Source: Vreelandella neptunia (GTDB taxonomy: Bacteria; Pseudomonadota; Gammaproteobacteria; Pseudomonadales; Halomonadaceae). Taken from it: a stretch of DNA of 64,000 nucleotides. The number at the start of each line of letters is the position of its first letter. Position 1 is the first letter of the stretch. This document shows positions 57,607-64,000 of this stretch, in pieces. The notes below the pieces were generated by a model that was not told where the DNA came from, searched no databases, and worked only from the letters and a program-made list of their open reading frames with translations. The DNA lies in NCBI RefSeq assembly GCF_022489065.1, contig NZ_JAKVTW010000011.1:62001-126000 (forward strand). Reading direction: 5' to 3'. A program made the translations under genes and the position numbers.

Positions 57607-57911
57607 GCATGACTCATTGTTAATACTGGGCAATAAACGTCAAAAAATAAATCCCAGACTTTGGTATCAATATACCCTTTAAACGCCTTTCTTGTTTTTC
57701 ATGTGATTGAAAATTCGAATTTTTAGACGCTGTTTAAGCGAAATTTGTAGGCGTTTGTAGAGCTATAGGACGATAGTCTAGTGAGCAAATAAAAGTGGTT
57801 ATTGGCTACTTTAAATACATGTATTGGGTTTTAAGGCTAAACGTCGTTAGTAAGTGTTGATACTTTGGTCTCGTATCAAAAGTCGCTTCGACCTTAGCGT
57901 GATAGCTAAAG

Positions 57912-57928
57912 GTATAACAACGTTATAC
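57912..57928. promoter_or_regulatory. GTATAAC-AAC-GTTATAC palindrome
   Basis: A perfect 7-bp inverted repeat with a 3-base centre, about 170 bases before the cNMP/CBS/DUF294 gene; suitable for a dimeric regulator. Confidence 0.4.
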
Positions 57929-58100
57929 TTGCTACTTGGGAAGTGAATCCTTTATACCCGTAGAGCCACCTTCACATAATAACCGATAACAGTTTTGAAG
58001 CGTTGGAATGATATCCTTTGATGTGACTCAATATCCGGCGGAGTTTGTGTTTAAGTCTGTTTTTTTCTAGTTCGCCTTTAGTTGAATGAGGTCATGCAAA

Positions 58101-59930
58101 ATGGTTGATGTGGATCTATCCCAACTGCCGTTCACGCTTCTTGATGATGAAGGGCGTGACCACATTCGCCGTGGTATTGATCTGGCCTATTTTGATCGCG
58201 ACGAAATAATTTTAGAAACCGGTCAAGCAGGTGAATTTGTTTTTCTGATACATAAAGGTGAGGTGGCGGAAATTGATCCTACACTGCCCTCGTCCACCAC
58301 ACGTATTGGTCACTATACGGCGGGGGATCTGTTTGGTGCGATCAGCATCCTCAATGGTAAAAGCCGTTATCGCTTTAAAGCTGAGCAGGAGTGCCTTTGC
58401 TATCTCCTGCCCAAGGCGCTGTTTCAGCAGCTGTGCCGTCATTACCCTGACTTTAGTGATTTTTTCCGCCAGTCGTTGACGCATAAAGCGCGCTTACTGA
58501 CCGAAAAGCGCGCCGAAGGGGGCGTCACCATGGCGGGCTTTATGCTGGCCAAGGTCAGTGAGTGCATGCGTGAGCCGCTACTCATGGCGGCGTCTACTGA
58601 TATCGCCAGCGCAGTGAAACAGCTCAACGAAAGCCACGCCGACAGCCTGCTAGTAGAGACCCAGGGCAAGCTGGGCATGGTGACTAAAACTGACCTGCTC
58701 AATGGGCTGGTGTTAGGCGGTAGCACGGTGTCATCGCCGGTTGATGAAATCGCTCATTTTAATCTGGTGACCGTCGCGCCGGATCAGTACCTGTTTGAAG
58801 TATTGGTATTGATGACACGGCACAAAGTGACGCGGGTAGTGGTGCTCGAGCAAAACGCTTTAAAAGGTGTTGTCGAACTCACCGACGTGCTGAGCTATTT
58901 CTCAAGCCGCAGCTACGTGGTGAGTTTGCAGGTCGAACAGGCGGGCAGTTTAGAGGCGCTGTCGGCGGCCAGCCAGCGTACGCCAGAGCTGGTCAAAGCG
59001 CTGATGGCCCAGGGCGTAAAGCTGCGCTTTGCGATGGATCTATTGGCGGCGCTGAACGGTCGTATCATGAGCAAGGCCTGGGAGTTCACCATTGATGAGC
59101 ACTACCGCGAACAGAGCTGCATGATGGTGATGGGCAGTGAAGGGCGAGGCGAGCAAATCCTTAAAACAGACCAGGATAATGGTTTGATTTTAGCGGATGA
59201 TGCGCAGTGGCCGGACCTTGCCAGCCACATGCAAACGCTTACTGACACCCTGATACAGCTCGGCTACCCGCCATGCCCTGGCAATATTATGGTGTCCAAC
59301 CCTGAGTGGGTGGCAACGGTATCCCAGTGGAAAGGCAATATTGCCAAGTGGGCCAGGGAGCGTGACGGCGATAGCTTGATGAAGCTTGCGATTATGCTCG
59401 ATGCCCATGCCGTTGCAGGTAACCCCAGCCTGCTTGCAAGCGTACGCGAAGAGCTATTTGAACGCTGCTCGGGCGATGAACTGCTGCTCTCTTACTTTGC
59501 CCGCACGGCGCTGCGTTTTTCGACGCCATTAACGCTGTTCGGCTCGTTGAAAAAGCCCCAGCACGGTATCGATATCAAAAAAGGTGGCATCTTCCCCATT
59601 GTTCACGGCGTGCGCACCATGGCGCTGGAGCGACGGATCAAAGCCACCTCGACACTGGATCGTTTAGACGCGCTGGCTGCCGATGGCCGATTGGATCGCC
59701 GCTTTGCTGACGATCTGGGCGAAGCGCTGGCGCTGTTTTCCGAGCTACGCCTCAAGCAGCAACTCAATGCCTTAGAGGCAACCAGCACGTCGCAAGAGGC
59801 GAACCGCACCAACCGTGTCGTGGTGCAAACCCTCTCTTCGCTCGAACGTGACCTTTTACGTGAAGCACTGCACATTGTTAAAGACTTTAAGCAGCGGCTT
59901 TCCCATCGTTATCATCTGGAGTATTCGTGA
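58101..59930 (+). CDS. cNMP-binding / CBS / DUF294 nucleotidyltransferase-like protein
   Basis: A 609-residue cytosolic signalling protein. It has a cyclic-nucleotide-binding-like domain (about 10-130; IILETGQAGEFVFLIHKGEV), a CBS pair (about 150-270), a DUF294 nucleotidyltransferase-like domain with GSEGRGEQ (345-352) and the acidic TDQDN (356-360), and a C-terminal helical domain. The GS and DxD features resemble GlnD/KNTase-type active sites, so it may modify a protein. The ATG at 58101 follows GAGG; an ATG at 58086 is possible. It overlaps the exonuclease-like gene by 4 bases. This pair accompanies DUF4212 symporters in other gammaproteobacteria, which suggests post-translational control of the transporter or Acs. 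Confidence 0.88.
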   Translation: MVDVDLSQLPFTLLDDEGRDHIRRGIDLAYFDRDEIILETGQAGEFVFLIHKGEVAEIDPTLPSSTTRIGHYTAGDLFGAISILNGKSRYRFKAEQECLCYLLPKALFQQLCRHYPDFSDFFRQSLTHKARLLTEKRAEGGVTMAGFMLAKVSECMREPLLMAASTDIASAVKQLNESHADSLLVETQGKLGMVTKTDLLNGLVLGGSTVSSPVDEIAHFNLVTVAPDQYLFEVLVLMTRHKVTRVVVLEQNALKGVVELTDVLSYFSSRSYVVSLQVEQAGSLEALSAASQRTPELVKALMAQGVKLRFAMDLLAALNGRIMSKAWEFTIDEHYREQSCMMVMGSEGRGEQILKTDQDNGLILADDAQWPDLASHMQTLTDTLIQLGYPPCPGNIMVSNPEWVATVSQWKGNIAKWARERDGDSLMKLAIMLDAHAVAGNPSLLASVREELFERCSGDELLLSYFARTALRFSTPLTLFGSLKKPQHGIDIKKGGIFPIVHGVRTMALERRIKATSTLDRLDALAADGRLDRRFADDLGEALALFSELRLKQQLNALEATSTSQEANRTNRVVVQTLSSLERDLLREALHIVKDFKQRLSHRYHLEYS

Positions 59931-60589
59931 CCGGAATGCGGCTGTTAGATCGACACGTGGCACTCTTTAGCGGTTCCCTGCGTACCTTGCTGCGCCGCGA
60001 AAGCGACCGGCGTCGCTGTGCTGACACTCCTTACGCCTGGCTATTTCAACCCTATATGGGCGATGAGCTGGTAGCGCTCGCTTGCATGGCAACGCCAACG
60101 GCATCTGCACCGGTGATTAGTCTGGCAGCCGTGGTGTTGAGCCAGCAGCATGTGCGAACCAGCCGGGCCTTTGTGCTGACCTTAGGCACGCCGGGGCAGG
60201 CTGAGAATGCGTCATTGCGTCGCCATCACTTACTCTGCCAAGCTGGGGAAGTGACTTCCCCCAACAGTGACAATCTAAATGCGTTGGTCGAGTTTATCGG
60301 CAATCGACCGATTGTTGGCTGGCAGTTAGATCAGAGGATTGGGGCGTTGAATACACTGCTGAGCGAGCGGTTGGATTTCGCGCTTCCCAATGCCCAGGTC
60401 GATGTGGCAAAACTGCACCAGCGCCAACTGCGGCGTTTGCACCCGGAGGTCGAGGCACCCAGTAGCTTTACCCAGGCGCTGGCGTGTTGGCAGGTGCCCA
60501 CGATGGGCATGCAAAGCATGCTAGGCGAAGCGACGGCGAGCGCGCTGCTGTATATGCGCCTGCAGCGTGTGATGGCAGAGGCTGCTTAG
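59927..60589 (+). CDS. DnaQ-fold exonuclease-like protein lacking catalytic residues
   Basis: A 220-residue member of the DEDD exonuclease superfamily by pattern: YMGDELVALACMATPTASAPVISLAAVVLS aligns with the strand that normally reads DELVALDxETTGLD. Here the invariant Asp and Glu are Ala and Met. The GNRPIVGWQLDQRIGALN segment matches the Exo II region, and GEATASALLYMRLQ matches the Exo III end, whose catalytic His is absent. It is therefore probably not a nuclease. The start codon (GTG) overlaps the DUF294 gene, and the two are coupled. A partner or scaffold role is inferred. Confidence 0.72.
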   Translation: MTGMRLLDRHVALFSGSLRTLLRRESDRRRCADTPYAWLFQPYMGDELVALACMATPTASAPVISLAAVVLSQQHVRTSRAFVLTLGTPGQAENASLRRHHLLCQAGEVTSPNSDNLNALVEFIGNRPIVGWQLDQRIGALNTLLSERLDFALPNAQVDVAKLHQRQLRRLHPEVEAPSSFTQALACWQVPTMGMQSMLGEATASALLYMRLQRVMAEAA

Positions 60590-60610
60590 TGGCAGCTATC
60601 GTAGTGCCGA

Positions 60611-60680
60611 GGAAAGGCTTCCGTGAGGGCGCTGTGAACCCATCCCTGGGCGCTACTTTTTCCATCTGACCGCCATGGAT
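60611..60680. repeat. Possible dispersed intergenic repeat
   Basis: The 313-base spacer 60590-60902 begins with a GC-rich stretch (GAGGGCGCTGTGAACCCATCC, CTGGGCGCTAC, then a CCATGGATG palindrome) that looks like a repeat family seen between genes in halomonads and relatives. This is from memory of the pattern only; no second copy lies in this window. The rest of the spacer carries the ttcA promoter. Confidence 0.35.
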
Positions 60681-60822
60681 GACGGAAATGCTGGAATGGT
60701 CGGGAACATTTTCCGGCCCTGGAAAAAGACCCTCGCTTCAACCTGCCCTCGCACCGCGTAAGGTGTAGTGGTCAGGGCAGTCATTTTACATTGCGATATC
60801 TTGGATGGTTCTCTCTGAGTAG

Positions 60823-60852
60823 TTGGGTCTGGGCGGTGAGTGTTGTTAGAAT
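60823..60852 (+). promoter_or_regulatory. Candidate promoter of ttcA
   Basis: TTGGGT (60823-60828), 18 bases, TAGAAT (60847-60852); start near 60859. Since ttcA is broken, this chromosomal promoter now points into the mobile element. Confidence 0.45.
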
Positions 60853-60902
60853 AGCAGCCACTTTTTTCTTGAATGCCTTCCACCCTCGGCAGTGCTTATA
60901 CC

Positions 60903-61127
60903 ATGCAATCTCTTAATCACTTTGATCCTGCTCACCTTGACACGGTTGGAGCCACCCCAGCTTACGCTGAGCTCGACCAGCCTGAGCTGGCTGATGTTAA
61001 GCAGAAGCGTGAATTTAACAAACTGCAAAAGCGCCTGCGCCGAGAAGTGGGCAATGCCATCATTGATTATCAGATGATCAATGAGGGCGACCGTGTGATG
61101 GTGTGCCTCTCCGGCGGAAAGTTATAG
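60903..61127 (+). pseudogene. ttcA: ttcA, 5' fragment truncated inside the PP-loop
   Basis: TtcA thiolates C32 of certain tRNAs using ATP, an iron-sulfur cluster and a PP-loop. The fragment of 74 codons ends [20 protein letters not shown] then [13 protein letters not shown] and stop. Normal TtcA continues SGGKDSY for a further ~230 residues with the cluster cysteines. Here homology ends at codon Lys (61118-61120), 7 bases before a stop supplied by the inserted DNA. An upstream ATG at 60873 would add 10 residues. No ttcA 3' part is in the window; it should flank the other end of the element. The gene is inactive unless a copy exists elsewhere. Confidence 0.9.
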
Positions 61128-61169
61128 ACCATATATATTTTGTAAAGCTTTTTCCTGTCTCTTTATCTT

Positions 61170-61260
61170 CCGAAAGCCGGTTTTTCGGCCTTTCTGAAGA
61201 TTTTTATTGACAAAGATTTTTCTGAGTAATAGCTTTTTGTAATCTGCTTATAGGATTACA
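61170..61260 (+). promoter_or_regulatory. Recombinase promoter region with inverted repeat over the ribosome site
   Basis: A CCGAAA/TTTCGG inverted repeat lies at 61170-61188. A consensus minus-35 TTGACA is at 61207-61212 with weak minus-10 options (TAATAG at 61227 or TAGCTT at 61230). TGTAATC (61238-61244) and GATTACA (61254-61260) form a perfect 7-bp inverted repeat whose second arm covers the AGGA ribosome site just before the TTG start. It could be an operator for autoregulation or an RNA stem hiding the ribosome site; it may also be part of the recombinase core sites. Confidence 0.5.
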
Positions 61261-61264
61261 TATT

Positions 61265-62524
61265 TTGTCAAAGATCAGGCTTAAAAAATATCTCTATGGT
61301 GGCATCCAATTCGTATCAATTGTAGATGAGAACGATTGTCCTGTAGACGTCTATGCGACAGCTTACATAAATAGCGTATTATCCCGAAAGGCGTTTAATA
61401 CAACGGCGAGATATGCAAACGAATTATTGTTTGTGCTTTGTTATTTCACTAAACGCTCGATAGATCTGACCGTCCGAGTGGCAAGCGGTAAGTTTATTTC
61501 ATACCCTGAATATTTAAGTTTTCTTGATTTTTGCCACCATCAAAAAAGCGCCCCACTTGAGCCTAACGTAATACCTTTTCTAGGTGTCGAGGATAAACAT
61601 CTGCGAAATGCTATGACAGCGAATCTCCGAGCCTTCTCAAAGGTATCTCCAGAAACTATTCAGGGGCGAGTACGTCGGCTCAGGCAATATCTAGAGTGGC
61701 TATTTGATGAGTTTCATGGTGGAAAGATAGTTACTGACGAAGTCGAAGATTGCTTTCATAAATTGATCTCAAAATTAAAGCTTGATGAGCATTCGTTTGG
61801 CCGAAATTCGGACTTCAATCCTGTCTCATCAAGCGATTCGGTGATACCTGACAGCGTGTTCGAAAGCCTTCAAGAGATGATCCTTCCTGAGTCTAAAAAC
61901 AACCCCTTTAAGTCTTCCAAAGTAAGAAACTATCTGATTGTTTCGCTGCTTGAGCAAACGGGTATCCGGCGCGGGGCGCTCGCAAAAATTAAGATATCAG
62001 ATTGTCGGTTTCATGGTAGCTATGACCGAATATTTATCTATCGTGCTCGTGGTGCAGATCTTACCGACCCTCGACTAGAAAAGCCAAATCAAAAGACTCG
62101 CTCCCATGAAGCTGTTGTTGACCGCAGTCTAATGGAGAAAATAAAAATCTATATAGACTGTATTAGGCCGCAGTTTGATCAGTCAAAAACGCATGATTTT
62201 ATTTTTGTAAGCGAGAAAAATTCAAGAGGAACTTCCGGACAGCCGCTTTCACTAAAAACAATTAATAATATTTTTAATAAACTCTCAAATGCTCTCGATT
62301 TTAAAGTGTATCCCCATATGCTACGACACAAATGGAATGAGAAATTCTCTTTGGCAGGTCAAGAGCAAAAAATTGACGGAAGGCTTTTAGAAGATATGAG
62401 AAGAAAAGCTATGGGCTGGTCCCCTAGATCAACTATGGGGCAAGTTTACAATGACAAAGTCCTCCAACGTCATACAGATGAAATGATGAAAAGGCACCAA
62501 GAAATCTTGGATAATAACAAATGA
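61265..62524 (+). CDS. Tyrosine recombinase/integrase, first of pair
   Basis: A 419-residue site-specific recombinase of the phage-integrase superfamily. Catalytic residues are all visible: R235 (TGIRRGAL), K277 (NQKTRSHEAVV), H351 and R354 (HMLRHKW), W385 (MGWSPRSTMGQVY) in the usual His/Trp position, and nucleophile Y395. An N-terminal core-binding region spans about 25-170. The start is a TTG at 61265. Its stop overlaps the next gene's ATG by 4 bases. The AT-rich codon usage is unlike that of the chromosomal genes. It presumably catalyses insertion at ttcA, alone or with the second recombinase. Confidence 0.92.
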   Translation: MSKIRLKKYLYGGIQFVSIVDENDCPVDVYATAYINSVLSRKAFNTTARYANELLFVLCYFTKRSIDLTVRVASGKFISYPEYLSFLDFCHHQKSAPLEPNVIPFLGVEDKHLRNAMTANLRAFSKVSPETIQGRVRRLRQYLEWLFDEFHGGKIVTDEVEDCFHKLISKLKLDEHSFGRNSDFNPVSSSDSVIPDSVFESLQEMILPESKNNPFKSSKVRNYLIVSLLEQTGIRRGALAKIKISDCRFHGSYDRIFIYRARGADLTDPRLEKPNQKTRSHEAVVDRSLMEKIKIYIDCIRPQFDQSKTHDFIFVSEKNSRGTSGQPLSLKTINNIFNKLSNALDFKVYPHMLRHKWNEKFSLAGQEQKIDGRLLEDMRRKAMGWSPRSTMGQVYNDKVLQRHTDEMMKRHQEILDNNK

Positions 62525-64000
62525 AAAGCATTAGCGAATCAGGAGAAAATAAAAATAAAACATCCTTCTTTGTTGAAGATTATATTGCTTCTGATAGCAG
62601 TATTCCTGAGTATATTACTGCAAAATCAGGTTTAAAAGTAAGAGTTGCTGACTCCGAATGGAGGCTCTTGCATAATAAAGGAAAGGGTAATATTCTTAAC
62701 CTTAGTTGGTTAAGAGGTAGTAATTTAAAAGATAGAGAGCTTCAACTGACATTGCTAGTTTTTATTTATTATGCGATTAATAAGGCTGCTTCAACTACTG
62801 CCACAGTCTCAATTGGCATCAGGCCTGTTATAAATTCTGGTTTTCCCTCGGTACTAGATCTAACAATAATGTGGAGTGGGTTAAGTATAAGCAAGAAAAA
62901 AGCTACTAATCAGTTTTTCGGCACATTATTAAAGCTTGGTTATCGTGAATTTAAAGAATATCATCAGTTTACTTCAGCTAACCTTGGGTCAGATAATGCT
63001 GATCCGTTAAGCCCTTTTACAGGAAGGCTCAATGATATTGAGTTTGATTCGGTAATTCAAAATTTGAATCAGGAAATTGCTAAAGTCGATTTTGATGAAA
63101 ATAAAGATTACAATTTTTTCGCGAAACGTGGTAACTCATATTCTTTTGCATTTAGTACGCTCCGGTCTCTTATAGGTACGAGACTGGTAGTTGCTGTATT
63201 ACGTCGACCATTACAAGTTGCAATGATAAAGTGGAGCGATATAATTCCAGTTGGAGGTACTTTTGATGACGATTTGATACCGGTGGAAAATGAGGTTTTT
63301 AATATTGGTACTGTCTCTCTTCAATTAAGACTTTATCGTATAAAGAATAACGTAAAGGATGCTAGGTATCGTTCTACTCCGGAGAAGTATCCTATGACTT
63401 TGAGTGAAAATTTATCTCTTCTGTTATATCGCTATAAGAAAATATTTATAACAGGTGTCCAGCTAACTCTACTAAATTCTGGGATTAATCTTACAAAAGA
63501 TAAAGTTTTAACTTTGATAAAGAACATGCCTATCTTTATTTCATCAGAATTTTTTAGTGTAAAGATTAATTGTTTAAGTGAATTTGAGGGAATATTCACA
63601 CATAATTCTTCTCTCTACCACTTAAATGAAGCACTGATAACTAATGCAGTTGCAGGTATGAAAGGGATATCGGATCGAACAAATAATTTATGTGTTACTT
63701 CAAACAGGCTTCGTCATACTGCATTAACTCGTGGTGCAGAAGAAGGGCTCGATTCTGCACAACTAAGTAGATTAACAGGTGTTACAGAGCCTGCAGCCAG
63801 GCATTATATAGATATTGATTATCTATCAAGACGATTGATTGATGATAATTATATTGCTAATGATTTTTTGAGAAATGCTTTTACAGTCCCGGTTCGGAAC
63901 TTAGATAAAGATAGTGGTGTTATTATAGGGCATGATTTTGAAGAAATTGGTGGTGTGAAAAATATAAGTTCTTGTAACCTGTGTCTGGCTAAAATGGGCA
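62521..64000 (+). CDS. Second, divergent tyrosine recombinase-like protein (incomplete at window end)
   Basis: At least 493 residues, open to the window edge and clearly coding in frame with the ATG at 62521. The C-terminal half looks like a tyrosine recombinase: R228/R229 (VLRRPLQVAMIKWSD), a Lys-rich beta hairpin (YRIKNNVKDARYR), R398 and H399 (LRHTALTRGAEEGLDSAQLSRLTG), and a candidate nucleophile Y429 (ARHYIDID). The usual second His/Trp is not evident. The N-terminal ~200 residues match nothing I recognise. A CNLC motif at the edge of the window suggests the beginning of a zinc-binding tail, as in TnpB-like recombinases of multi-recombinase transposons. Translationally coupled to the first recombinase. 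Confidence 0.82.
   Translation, partial: MKSISESGENKNKTSFFVEDYIASDSSIPEYITAKSGLKVRVADSEWRLLHNKGKGNILNLSWLRGSNLKDRELQLTLLVFIYYAINKAASTTATVSIGIRPVINSGFPSVLDLTIMWSGLSISKKKATNQFFGTLLKLGYREFKEYHQFTSANLGSDNADPLSPFTGRLNDIEFDSVIQNLNQEIAKVDFDENKDYNFFAKRGNSYSFAFSTLRSLIGTRLVVAVLRRPLQVAMIKWSDIIPVGGTFDDDLIPVENEVFNIGTVSLQLRLYRIKNNVKDARYRSTPEKYPMTLSENLSLLLYRYKKIFITGVQLTLLNSGINLTKDKVLTLIKNMPIFISSEFFSVKINCLSEFEGIFTHNSSLYHLNEALITNAVAGMKGISDRTNNLCVTSNRLRHTALTRGAEEGLDSAQLSRLTGVTEPAARHYIDIDYLSRRLIDDNYIANDFLRNAFTVPVRNLDKDSGVIIGHDFEEIGGVKNISSCNLCLAKMG

Larger units (their letters stand above)
57422..58100. other. Large AT-rich divergent regulatory region
   Basis: About 680 bases without a gene between the symporter operon and the cNMP/CBS/DUF294 gene. 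It is much more AT-rich than its flanks and holds long inverted repeats (see separate entries). Promoters for both directions must lie here, but no single promoter was identified with confidence. Confidence 0.6.
61121..64000 (+). mobile_element. Left end of a tyrosine-recombinase genomic island inserted in ttcA
   Basis: From 61121 base composition drops sharply to AT-rich, codon use changes (many AAA, ATA, TTA, AGA codons) and the only genes are two overlapping tyrosine recombinases starting 144 bases in. This is the typical end of an integrative island: an attachment site at a conserved gene with recombinase genes next to it. The right end and cargo are outside the window, so size and content are unknown. 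The presence of several recombinases recalls Tn554-type, RIT-type and Gamma-Mobile-Trio elements; which, if any, applies cannot be settled here. Confidence 0.85.

Noticed and set aside
57422-58100. Hidden gene or small RNA in the 680-base spacer
   Set aside because: No open frame with a ribosome site and no terminator-bounded unit was found; dyads fit regulation better.

Overview
The window reads as chromosome of a moderately GC-rich gammaproteobacterium. The gene content and orders (ubiE-ubiJ-ubiB-hisE-tatA-tatB, argS-SPOR-hslV-hslU, aceE-aceF with three lipoyl domains, acs next to a CrbS/CrbR-type pair) fit the Halomonadaceae (Halomonas and relatives) best. This placement rests on recognising protein families and gene order, not on a database search. 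About 61 kb is ordinary, densely packed housekeeping DNA. The last ~2.9 kb is AT-rich foreign DNA.

Layout. 1-4.9 kb, minus strand: the twin-arginine translocase genes tatA/tatB (tatB runs off the left edge), hisE, and the ubiquinone genes ubiB, ubiJ and ubiE with a DUF971 gene upstream. 5.0-11.9 kb, minus: the HslUV protease, an FtsN-like SPOR protein, argS and priA. 12-21 kb: rpmE, malic enzyme, a TesB-type thioesterase, tadA, mltF and purL. 21-26 kb: a zinc-ribbon protein, a RadD-like helicase, and an scpA-scpB-rluB operon. 26-38 kb: two identical tRNA-Lys genes, nadA, bepA, a TusA-like protein, a PerM-like permease, bcp, dapA-bamC-purC, trmO, a GNAT acetyltransferase, nadC and ampD. 37.8-47.6 kb: aceE-aceF, adk, tsaB-rsmJ-cls, a UPF0149 gene and a SprT-like gene.

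47.7-60.6 kb is an acetate-assimilation neighbourhood. It holds acetyl-CoA synthetase, a LuxR-type response regulator, a giant transporter-like hybrid histidine kinase (CrbS/MxtR type), a two-subunit sodium:solute symporter, a cNMP/CBS/DUF294 protein, and a DnaQ-fold protein that has lost its catalytic acidic residues. Together these would sense, import and activate acetate or a similar short acid.

60.9-64.0 kb: ttcA (tRNA 2-thiocytidine synthesis) is broken inside its ATP-binding PP-loop, immediately after the Ser-Gly-Gly-Lys codons. Behind the break come two overlapping genes for very different tyrosine recombinases. The second runs off the right edge and ends in view with the start of a cysteine-rich tail. 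This is the left end of a site-specific mobile island whose cargo lies outside the window, and it is the most promising lead here.

A second pattern is a set of short degenerate tandem repeats (12-19 bp unit, two or three copies) in the spacers, many of them directly next to stop codons. The spacer after nadA also holds an ~88-bp imperfect palindrome resembling a dispersed repeat.
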